Of a DNA stretch of 64,000 bases, positions 24,746-34,937 are shown piece by piece. Both the position numbers and the translations under genes were made by a program. The notes beneath the pieces were generated by a model, which had not been told where the DNA came from, ran no database searches, and worked only from the letters and a program-made list of their open reading frames with translations. Position 1 is the stretch's first letter. Each line of letters opens with the position of its first letter. Location of the stretch: assembly GCA_002105175.1 (NCBI GenBank), contig MCGE01000010.1:1240001-1304000 (forward strand), given 5' to 3'. The DNA is from Absidia repens. Its lineage: Eukaryota; Mucoromycota; Mucoromycetes; Mucorales; Cunninghamellaceae.

Positions 24746-25000
24746 ACCATAAGGAAAGGGGAATAATTATCAGGATCAAAATATACTATCTAAAAATGAC
24801 CATTTATGATTTAAGCGTTTATTTCAAAAAATCTACAAGAAAAAGCAATAACGGGGAAGAACAAGGCAAATGTAAAAGGTAAGGATTGGTAAAAATAATA
24901 GTATGAAAATTAGACAAGGTACAAAAAATAGAATGGAAAAAATATATTGTTATGTAAAGAGTAAGTACTAGAATATGAAATACATTATAATATGAGAGTA

Positions 25001-26731
25001 TCATGATCCATATTGGACAAGATGGCTTTTTGATGATTGTTGATTGACGATAGTTTCATTATCGCTTTCACTTGGACTTGTGGCACTGAACCCGCTTTGA
25101 AGAGGTTGTCGTTGGAAATATGAGACATCGTCCATGGGAATACCGGTTGGGTTCATACTAATCATGCCAGAATGATCCACCTCGGTTGCAAACATGGGTT
25201 TTGTTAGCGGGCCACCTTCAGCACCATTTTCTTTTTTGAATGGATCAAATGCACCCAGACTAAGGGTAGGTGCATTGGTAGATGACGGTGGAATGACAAT
25301 ACCAGTGCAGTCAGCTGTATTACGATGTTGCTGTGTTATTGTAGTCGATAACATCGTGGATTGCATTAAATTGCTACCAGTCACCCTGCCTCCGGAGGAT
25401 GTCTTGATGCCGAAATTGGATTGCTCGCCCAATTTAGGATCGACAAGGAGGGCAATTTCTCCGAGCAGAGTCGCCACTGGTGCCCAAAAATTCCAAATCA
25501 CTGCCATTGCCACACTTCCAGTGCTGTCTTGTGTCACTCTGTCTCTTAATATTGCGTAAATTAATAAAAACACAGAATATCCAGCTAAACATAAAGCAAT
25601 GATCGTCATTAAGGCCTGGATCTGTAATATACGGTGAGAATAAAAAATAAGTTGTTAATTTAAATATGCATAAATATTATCTGCATGTACCTTGAAAATA
25701 CCAAGCCGAATAGATTTATATCGATCTCCTGAAGGAGGAAATCGAGATAAATGACCATTTAGAATTCGGATCAGACGCACACCAGCAAAAAGAACAGTGA
25801 GAGAAAGCGCCACACAGTGCATAAACCAAAATCCATATAATAAATTGGTAAACACCTCGGCCACCTTAAGGTTAGAATAAGCTAATGCACCAGCTGCGAT
25901 CGAACAAATATTGTGGAGAACCACGGGACCCAACATGAATGATATACCAATGATATCAACGGTGGCGGGAGACGGAAGCCAGCCTCGGGTCAAATTTTTA
26001 TGGCTCTATTATCAAAAACGGAATTAAAAATCATCTGTCTTTTAAATTTAAAATTTCTTTTTTAATGCATTACTTCGGAAAGTGTTTGTGCTATACCGAG
26101 TAAATATAATGCACACGCCGCATAGCCAAAATGCCAGGAAAATTCAAACATAAAAGATCTTGCTAAAACATTAGTGGGATCATGATCAATCACAATCAAA
26201 ATCGAAGCCACCATTCGTACTACAAATCAGAAAATGTGTGTGTGTGAGCGGCACGTGCATTAGGCGGCTGCGTTGAAATAAGGTTCTTTTTTTTCTTACA
26301 TGTATTAAAGAGGGTGATAAAAAAAACAAGACAATCAATTGGCTTTGGTCGTAATAATCCGCGCTCGGATCCTGTCTCAAACAAACGATGGCCCTTTCGA
26401 AAATACCTGTCCACAAATAATCCAATGCCTAAATAGATATGATAGTAAAATCATTAAACCAATTTAAAAGTCAGCTTCAAAAAAAATTGTCCCTGAGCGC
26501 TGTTGTTTACCCCATCAAGAAAATTATAATAACAATAAAAAAAGTGCTGGGGTCAAGTCGATCCTCTAACTTACCGATAATGATGACAACAATTGATAAT
26601 CCTATAAACGTCATATACATAATATAGAAAGCTTCTTGCTCAGCACAATGTGTTGCTGTCAATCGAAAATCACAATGGCAAATGCCATTGACGCATTGTC
26701 GCATTAACGTTCGTTCGTTTGGATCACTCAT
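25001..26731 (-). CDS. Seven-helix membrane protein, array member A
   Basis: Receptor-like protein of unknown family, 455 aa. Exons 26575-26731, 26300-26428, 26074-26219, 25691-26005, 25001-25621 join in phase. The N-terminus is short and Cys-rich: CVNGICHCDFRLTATHC. Seven hydrophobic helices follow: FYIMYMTFIGLSIVVIIIG; CLVFFITLFNTLRMVASIL; WHFGYAACALYLLGIAQTL; IIGISFMLGPVVLHNICSI; LLYGFWFMHCVALSLTVLF; ALMTIIALCLAGYSVFLLI; AVIWNFWAPVATLLGEIAL. The tail of about 150 aa is hydrophilic and carries LSLGAFDPFKK and TGIPMDDVSYFQ, short motifs also present in members B and C. Seven helices with an outside N-terminus would fit a GPCR-like receptor, but I cannot assign a known class or ligand. Compared with B and C it lacks the intron before the tail. 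Confidence 0.8.
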
Positions 26732-27680
26732 CAATACCGAAATCTAGTGTTGGCGTCTTTTATGAATTTGATGATGATGACGGGCGAATGATGAGATGCG
26801 AGTTTAAACGAATACAAAGAAAAAAAAGTAGAGGAGGATGCTGAAAGAAAAAAAAGAAAGAAGAAAAGAACGAGAGAAAAAAAGAGAGAGAAAAAATAAA
26901 AAACAGAGCTATAAAATTTATCAAAGTCGTGGTATTGCATATTTTCAAAAACGGTAGAACAGAAAAAAAAAGTTTGATTGTTGTGCTCCAACAAACACTG
27001 TTGCTCTATTCATGTGTAACGCAATTTAAAGTTTGGTTAGAATAATGGTAAGCTAATTTTCACCCTATTCACCGTTGTCATTCTCACTCATTCGTGTATC
27101 TCCCGCTTTTTTTATTTTTTTTCGTCAGCTTGCGTTTCAGGGGTAACTTTTTTTTTATTGAATTCCCAGTTACAAATTGAATATTTCAGCATGTTGATTG
27201 ATGCATGCATAGTGTCATATTACACCGAAACTAGGAGAAGGCTCAATAAAGTTTAACATCAAGGGAGGGTGCTTTTCGTATGTATAAATGTAGTTTAGCT
27301 TCGTTTTTTTTTTATTTCCCTCCGTCTTTCTATAAAAAAAGGGTGCCCTATCGTGTTACTTTTAATTTTATCAGTGTCACTCGCTTAGCCACCACCCTTA
27401 GCATTCCCATATTTTATTAACGTGAATACAAGACAAATTATATAGTGAATATTATATGAGACTCAAATGTGTCTATCTTTTTTTTTTTTCATTGTAGCCA
27501 GTCTCTATAATAAAAATGAATCAAATTCTTGGTTGTCAGTTTCGTCTTGTGGGGTAGTTTTGTTTATTCAAATCCCGCAAATCGAAAACCAGATTGCAGA
27601 TCCTCCCCAAACTTTTAATATTAAAACACTCATGATAGTCGAAAAGTGAAAATACACGCTTAATCTTCAGGGAGAAACAA
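26732..27680. other. Promoter region of member A, otherwise empty
   Basis: About 950 nt of AT-rich DNA with A- and T-runs. Contains the upstream region of member A. No gene seen. Confidence 0.45.
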
Positions 27681-27977
27681 TAACGTGGTATAGTTCTCAT
27701 ACAAAAGAGAGATGGGGTTGGGATTTCATTTTTATGATATCCTACCTTGTGAGGAGAGAGAATCAAATTGCTTTGAGAGTATCAAAGGAGAATAGTAAAC
27801 TTCTGATATTGATATTGACTATTACCGCATTCATTTAAATCAGAAGGTTTTCATAGTCGCTTGATCTCAATGATTACTATTGAAATCATAAAAGTCATCT
27901 GAATAGCCTTAGGGTAGCCCGTCTCAGTCACTACGATGCTATATCATCTTGAACTTTTTATATTGTCAAAAGCATTT
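27681..27977 (-). pseudogene. Decayed 3' fragment of a fourth seven-helix paralogue
   Basis: Aligns with the 3' flank and tail-coding end of member B (29256-29577). A block starting TAACGTGGTATAGTT is shared at 27681 and 29256. ATTGCTTTGAGA is shared near 27770 and 29340. A GGGTAG...CTACGA...ATTATCTT-like stretch and GTCAAAAGCATTT are shared at 27965-27977 and 29565-29577. The reading frame is gone through many substitutions and indels. Similarity stops abruptly after 27977. This is a relic of a duplicated copy, read by eye, so its limits are approximate. Confidence 0.7.
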
Positions 27978-28389
27978 ACTCTTAAAAAACAATAGCCAAG
28001 AATGTACATTTGTAAAAAACAACGTGGCCATCCTCGTGTTGAGGGAGCAAGTGAATTTATTTCTTCTCCGCCTGGCGATCGTGGTGCAAGGAATCAAATA
28101 GGGGGGTTTGCCTGCCCAGCTTTTCCGCATCTCCCTATCGCATTTTTTTTTGAATTAAGGGAAATGTCAAAATGTAAATGGGTTCAATGTAAATTTCAAA
28201 GGTACAATAATAGGCAGTAGTATAAAAATTAAGATTTTTATTGAGAGGAATACCATCAAATAACAAAAGTAAACTAATGGTAGAGTAAAAGTTGAATTAA
28301 ACAAGCTTCCCCTGAAGATATCCGCCAAAAAAAAAAAAAAAAGAAAAGATGGCCGACCATCTTTTATATAAAGTGAACTAGAACTGTCT
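27978..28389. other. Unassigned segment between pseudogene fragment and repeat R4
   Basis: 28015-28145 is clearly GC-richer than its surroundings, with blocks such as CCTCGTGTTGAGGGAGC and CTCCGCCTGGCGATCGTGG. A 72-codon plus frame crosses it but shows no family features. An A15 run follows near 28326. Confidence 0.35.
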
Positions 28390-29210
28390 ATCAGTCGGGA
28401 GCGGGCATGGAGTGTGCAACGCTAATATTTGATAGCGCACTGACAAAGCAGCAGCAATGGCGGCATTACTTACTATACGAAATGTCAGAGGGTTGTTAAT
28501 AATAATAAAAAAAAGAGCGTATCTTACTGAAACATATTGATATATAGTAAAACTAAAATCGAGAGGTTCATTGTAGCAAGGGATTAAGTGACAGGTTTTA
28601 TTAGAAGAAGCATGAGGGAGACTGATGTGAGATTTGAAGAATGATGAACACTAATCTAAATGACCATTGTAGAGGGGATCTAATATACTGTGAAAGGCAA
28701 ACAAGATATGCAAAGGATTATAAATGGATATCTTTTATTGAAGCGTAACACTATGTAGCGGCGCGATGGTAAAACGAGATCTCTTGTACAAAGCATGAGA
28801 TACTAATGGGACATTTTTCATTGAATTTAAGTAAAAGGACACATATTTTATTCAAATACAGATGCAAACTAAGACTAAACTAAGTTATTGAGGACTCCAA
28901 ATAGCCAACTAATGGTGGTTCAAAATCCTAGATCCAAAATGAAAGGGTTTCCTCATGCATGTTGTAATCCCTGAGCTGAAAACGCTTCTAAACTAGTCCT
29001 GACACTAATCTAAGTCCGTCATTACCCCGTAGGAGCCACAATTGTGAAGAAAAAATGAAGGAAAAAAAATAATCAAAAAGAAAGAGAACCGAAAAAAATG
29101 AGGAGAGTACCTAAATATTTCACATGGGCGGAATTTGAAGTTTTTTTTTTGTAGACAATTGGTGAGGTTAAAACTTTTTTACGCTCTCGCTGAACTGCAC
29201 CATATCCTGA
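28390..29210 (-). repeat. Dispersed repeat copy R4
   Basis: Minus-oriented. The complementary core TTCTAAACTAGTCCTGAC is at 28986-29003, with the CCAAAATGAAAGGGTTTCCT block near 28935. The 5' end contains GCTGAACTGCACCATA near 29190, similar to the GCTCAACTGCACCATA end of R3. Downstream parts match R3 (GTCAGAGG-TTGTTAA and TATATAGTAAAACTAAA). Confidence 0.75.
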
Positions 29211-29321
29211 GAGAAAATGCATATATTTATTACTTGATTATATAAAGAGTAGTATTAACGTGGTATAGTTTTCATATATATAAAAAAAAAGGGTAATTGT
29301 GATTCCAACTTATCCAGCCTT

Positions 29322-31231
29322 TTAAGGAGAAGGAATAAGATTGCTTTGAGAAGAACGAAGGGGAATACCTGTCGCTTGGTGCCGATTACCCTCGTCATAG
29401 TCATCCATATAATCATCTCCATCTGAGTGCTGTTTATGATGATTATGATTTTTTTGTTGATAATGGTTGTAATGATCATTTTCGAATTCCCGCTGGTAAT
29501 CGAATGAAGCGTAAGGGTAGTCCGTACCGGCTACGACCATATTATCTTTGATTTTTTGCAAGGTGTCAAAAGCATTTGCACTCAACGTCCCTTGCATATC
29601 ACACGATTCCTGCTGTGATACTGAAGTGGTAAACATGTTGCCAGTAACTTGGTTTGAAAGTGTTGTGCCTCCACCGCCACTTGAATTAGGTAAACCAATT
29701 GTAGGTTTTTCATCTATGCGAGGACTATCAAAAGCACAACAATGATTTTCAAAAAGAAAAAAAAAAGTTAGTAAATATTCCATTTTATCTTTGCCAATCG
29801 AAGTGTTGTTGCACATACTTCAAGACCACAGCAATGCAAGCTAAGAAAGAAGCAACTGGTCCGAGAAAATTCCAAATAACACAAAGAGCGTAGCTGCCAG
29901 GCACGCTTTGTATGATGATATCTCTGAGACACCCGTAAATCAACAAAAAGACGGCAAATCCTGCGAGGGCGATAAAAATGACAGCCACCAAAAGTCGAAT
30001 TTTCAGCATACCGGCTTGAACTTTTCTTTGTTGTTCGGAGGAGGTAGTTGAAGATTTGAATTTTCGGAGATGGGCCGTGAGCAGGGTCAATAGCCGGGCA
30101 CCGGCATAAAGGACCGCGCAAGCTAGCGAGCCACAGTGAATGAACCAAAAAACGTAGAGCAGCCTTGTAAATATTTCCGCCCTATATAGCAATTCGGGTG
30201 ATGGGGGCGATCCACTTGCCAAAATACCTGATGCTATGGAACATACATTGTTGACAATAAATGGAGCGAATAGAAAAGTCAATCCAATTCTATCTACTAC
30301 TTTTGCAGAAGGAAGCCAAAGTCGTGCCGTTGATTTGTGGCTCTATATGTCATATCCGACAGGTTAAAAAAAAAAAAAATTAATACCGGGGGTTGAAAAT
30401 TTTGCCGTGGGGGAAAGAGATCTTTTGTCAAATTTACATCTGCCAGTGTTTGAGCAATTCCGAGCAAATAAAGTGCACATGCGCCATAGCCCTAAATTAA
30501 ATTAAACAAAATAAATTTGAAATGTGTTAGTTATAGGATAATAGAGATTAATGAATAAATAATACACTATTTATTCATACATACCCATTGCCAAGGAAAT
30601 TCAAACATAACTATGAATTAAAAAAAAAAAGAGCGGAGGTCAAAAATTAATTTCAAAGAGTCATTATAGAGTTTGAGCGAAGAACGGGGAAGAAGCGGTA
30701 TCTTTCAAATGACTTACACGTTCGCGCCAATATATTGGTTTGTGAGACATTGGTGACGAGAATAATTCCAGTTAACATTCGTACTATTTCAATCGTCAAA
30801 AAAATAAAAATAAAGGATTTTAAGATTTGCAATGCATTTCATATGAAAACGATAATTCCTCTCTCTCACACTTACGTAGGTTGAATACAGTCAAGAAAAA
30901 CATCAAGCAATCGATGGGTTTCGGTTTTAAAATTGAGGACGAGTTGAAATCAAAGAGTCGATGTCCTTTAAAAATTAATCTATGAAGGAATATAGCGAAT
31001 GCTATAATCGAAAAAAAGAGGGGGAGGGATGCGGTCAGACTGAAATCAAAATCATTGGTGGACTTTTGATGTCAACTTACAGCAAACAGAAACTACAGCC
31101 GAAAAGATGATCATAGCCATATAAATAATTCTGAGGCCATTAGAATCAACACAATCATAAATATTGAGTCTCCAGTCACAATAACAATCGCCTCCGACAC
31201 ACTGATGAGTTAACGTACGACCATCCTCCAT
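29322..31231 (-). CDS. Seven-helix membrane protein, array member B
   Basis: Paralogue of members A and C, 449 aa. Exons 31081-31231, 30876-31001, 30718-30783, 30585-30610 (26 nt only), 30438-30491, 29819-30342, 29322-29724 join in phase. N-terminus MEDGRTLTHQ followed by CVGGDCYCDWRLNIYDC. The helices follow the same order, with anchors GHRLFDF, KPIDCLMFFLTVFNL, GYGACALYLLGIAQTLAD, LFAPFIVNNVCSIASGILA, YVFWFIHCGSLACAVLYAG, LAGFAVFLLIYGCLRD and CVIWNFLGPVASFLACIAV. The tail has GTLSANAFDTL and TGIPLRSSQ motifs and a His/Asp-rich stretch (KNHNHHKQHSDGDDYMDDY). Two introns sit at positions not used in A. The intron that A and C have before helix 6 is absent here. Confidence 0.8.
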
Positions 31232-32436
31232 ACTTGTAACGATTAGGGGAGGAGAAGAAAAATAAAAGTGGAGAGCTAAGAGAGAAAGATGATTGAAGAA
31301 AGCAAGAAAGAGAGAGAGAAAAAAAGTTTAAAAAAAAGGTTGCGGCAAACGGTTCCTGAATATTAAAAACTCGGAGAGTGACACAGGAACATAACTTTGT
31401 CTACTCGTGTCTCTCTTTTTTTTTTTTTTTTTCTCATCATAGGCAAGCTTATGAAAACTGCCACTAGTCTAGTGGCACGTTTATATATGAGGTGACTATT
31501 TTACTGGAGAGTGAAAAAAAGGCGACGATGGTAAATTAATTACCAGGTTTACCCTGTTTTGATCTTTCCTGTTGTTGTCTATGGAAATAAAACAAGAGAA
31601 AATCAAGCATAGGCCACACAATTTTTTCCCCGATGATCATTTGTTTATTTTGATTTTGATATTGCAGTTGAAAATGATGAGCTCTTGTCTAATTTTGAGC
31701 AACTGGATATAAAAAAAACCCTTAATGTGGTACAAAAAAGTCAAACCACGACTTTCGTTCAAACTCAGAAACTTCACCATTTTATTTAATCATCTTTTTT
31801 TGGTAGTAACATGTCATTTCATTTACATCTCATGACAAAGTCGTTTTATTGGAGACGTTTGTGTAAAGAAAAAAAAAAGATATACGATGTGGATCATTCT
31901 CACCAATCCATAAAATCATTGGTTGATTTCCATGTTCACTTCGGTGACTCGCTGATTTTTTAATCCCATTTTGCTATCATTTGATAATACGCCGCACGAT
32001 TGACCCACTTTCCCTTTCCCACTAAATGAGACCAACCCATTTTATCCCCATTTTTTGATGCCGCCACGAAAATCGGCGTCAGATCCGCGTAGTTGGGTTA
32101 CCGGACGGAGTTGAACCATTTGACAGACATCAAGTACTATTCTCAGTTTAGTTCATATTTCATTTCACAATAGTTTAATAAAAGACATCCATAACAAAAC
32201 AATAGCAAATACAAATCATGCCAATAGGGAGTGTTTTTATTAAAAAAAAAGGGAGAATCATAAATTTGGTAAAAAAAAAAGAAGTAAATAACAAGAAGTT
32301 GAATTCATCTACAATAAGGATCTGCTCTATCTATATAATACAAAATAATAATAATGATACTAATAATACTAGGGATGGGGATGATGATGATGGTGATAAT
32401 TATAATGATGAGGTGTAATAATAAATAATAAGGGGA

Positions 32437-32490
<54 letters not shown>

Positions 32491-32572
32491 AACTAACTAA
32501 CTGTGCAAGTGTGCAAGTGTGCATGAATGTGCATGTCTGGGGAATAAACTATATAAAACTAACCGGTATGTA
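31232..32572. other. Intergenic: member B promoter and member C 3' flank
   Basis: No gene seen. 32057-32110 is a GC-rich island in AT-rich DNA, with GCCGCCACGAAAATCGGCG and GGGTTACCGGACGGAGTT. An uninterrupted A51 run occupies 32438-32488, followed by CTAA repeats and GTGCAAGT repeats. Confidence 0.5.
32438..32488. repeat. A51 homopolymer
   Basis: Fifty-one consecutive A residues, followed by four CTAA-type units. It lies about 85 nt beyond the member C stop codon. It could be a retroposed poly(A) tail or plain slippage. Confidence 0.9.
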
Positions 32573-34478
32573 CTAAACTTTTTGCTGAATCAATCCTAAT
32601 TTCGAGGTTTTTTCCATGTAATCAACATCTTCCAATGGAATGCCCGAATCTGATGTAAAGATAGTTGTCGGCGGGAGAGAAGATGAGTAGTGTGATGATG
32701 GTGTAGAAACTGAAATGTCGTGGTGATGATGATGATGGCGTTGATAATCGTTGTCTACGTTGTCGTCATGACTGTCGTCCATGTCAGGGTCGGCTAGCCT
32801 ATGTTCATAATAGCGCTGATGGTGCCCATTGGCCTGATGTTGCTGGTAAGTCTGCTGGTATTGTAAATGTTGTTGCTTTAGTTCGTCAAATGCATTATGA
32901 CTAAGCGTACCTTGAAAACTGGCGTCCTGTCCGCTTGCAAAGGTCGAGAAATGAGTATCGTACATGCCTGTAGATCCATTGGCTGTCGTAGATTTATCCG
33001 CCGAAGATGCCTTGAGGCCAAATAAATTGGATTTACTACCAGTAGAAGGACTATACAACAAAAAAAAGGATGAATGAATATCATCGTCAAAGAATATATA
33101 GGGCAAATGAAAAAAAAATTACTTGAATAAAATAGCCGCTTCTACAGCCAAAGTTGTGAGCGGACCTAAGAAATTCCAAATGCCACTAAGAATAAGACTT
33201 CCCACAGTACTTGTCATGATTTGATCCCGAGCCCCACCATATATCAATAAAAAGCAAGCAAAAGACATCAAGCAAATGCCAATAATGACAACGATTGCTC
33301 GGATCTAAAATAGTGAATGGGGTGTCAGTTCTTTTTTTTTGTAGTTTACACGTGATAACATATCTACTTTTGATTTTTACCTTGAAGATACCAGCCCTAA
33401 TATTAGCGGAACGAGCATTAGAGGTTTGGAATTTTGCCAAATGACGGTTCAAAATACGAATAAGTCTCCAACCGGAGAACATGACAGCACATGCCAAGGA
33501 CGAGCAATGGATAAACCAGAGGACGTACAAAAGATGGACAAAGATCTCCGCGACATATAGGTTCTTGTCCGCCAGAATGCCAGTTGCCAAAGAGCACACA
33601 TTGTTCAAAATGAAGGGTGTAAAGAAGAAGGTCAATCCGATGGCATCAACAGTTTGTGGTGACGGCAACCATCCACTTGATATAGCTTTATGGCTCTGTA
33701 CATGAATAAATGGAAGGATAGAGATATGTCAGTAATTCTTCCTGGAAAGATGTTCCTATTTTCCTTTAGTAATGAGCAATTATTTTGTTGCCCATTGCAA
33801 GTTTTCATGTCCCGACCCTACTTACATCCGCGAGTGTTTGTGCTATTCCAATCAAATACAAGGCAAAACTACCATAGCCAAACTGCCAACCGAATTCGAA
33901 TCTACGTAAACATTAATAATAATAAAAAGAGGTGAGTAAAAGGTGAAGCGTGAGTTCCCTCTCCCTAGCACTTACACGAATGAACGAGCAATCCAATTTC
34001 CAGCGCTAGCGTCAGCAACCAATAGTACACTGGCCAAGAGTCTGACTATTAAAAAAAAAAAAAAAAAACGGGGTAAGTTGGTCAGTACCTGACCCGATTA
34101 TTTGGTTCCTTATCATTGTGATTGGATAACTTACGAATATTAAAAATAGTCAAAAAGAATAACATACAATCGATAGGCATTGGCCGAAGACAGCCTTTAT
34201 TTGACCCCCATTCAAATAATCGGTGGCCTTTAATCCCAAGTCTATGGATAAGAATACCAATACCTATTCAAAAATAAGAAGGTTAAATACCGTATCGTGA
34301 CCGGTCCATCTCCTGTGTGTGGGCGCTTACCAACAATAGAGACAAACGCTGAGATGCCAATGTTGATCATGTTGATTATGTAGGCTCCTCTTTGTTCATC
34401 GCAGCCATATATAGTCAATCGCCAGTCGCAATGACAGGTATCACCAATACAATGTTTTACTAATGTTCTACTATCCAT
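32573..34478 (-). CDS. Seven-helix membrane protein, array member C
   Basis: Third paralogue, 465 aa. Exons 34331-34478, 34135-34263, 33976-34045, 33826-33901, 33381-33695, 33123-33304, 32573-33050 join in phase. N-terminus MDSRTLVKH then CIGDTCHCDWRLTIYGC, the same Cys pattern as A and B. Anchors: GHRLFEWGSNKG, MPIDCMLFFLTIFNILRL, FGYGSFALYLIGIAQTLAD, GLTFFFTPFILNNVCSLAT, VLWFIHCSSLACAVMFSGW, ICLMSFACFLLIYGGARD, GIWNFLGPLTTLAVEAAIL. The tail of about 160 aa contains GTLSHNAFDELKQ, a Gln-rich region, six consecutive His and SGIPLEDVDYMEK. The tail motifs recur in A and B while the linkers do not, so they are likely functional docking or phosphorylation sites. The intron between helices 2 and 3 lies at a different position from both B introns. 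Confidence 0.8.
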
Positions 34479-34937
34479 AAAAGTTGTGAGGGTAAGTGTT
34501 GTGCGGTGTCGCTGTGAAGAAAGGTGAATAAAAAAAAGTGGTGAGATGAATAAATAGGACCTAGAACGAAGAGAAAATAAAAGAAACAAATAAATTAATA
34601 AAGTTAAGCTTCATATAGGAGAGGGTCTTTTTTTTTTACCTACAATTCCGACAGCGCCCTTTGTAAATCATTGTAGCACAAAAAATAAACCAATGTAACA
34701 AAAGTCTTTATTGAAGTAATGACGAGTAAATGAATGAGTATATACAATATACAGGGTACAGCTATGCCATGATAGAAGAAAAATTAAATTCGACTTTGAT
34801 TGGATATGATTTAATTTGATTTTGACTTACTTCAGTTGATGATTGTAATAAATGCTTAACCAAGCTTATTTGTAGGGTGAATTATCATTGATTGATTGCA
34901 GTATGAAAAACAGACATGATAAGATTGGTTAGTATAG
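34479..34937. other. Intergenic: member C promoter and SEN1 3' flank
   Basis: 459 nt, AT-rich; no gene. Contains the region upstream of member C and presumably the SEN1 poly(A) site. Confidence 0.45.

Noticed and set aside
28002..28220. 72-codon plus frame across the GC-rich island
   Set aside because: No splice context, homologue-like motif or promoter; described as an unassigned segment instead.
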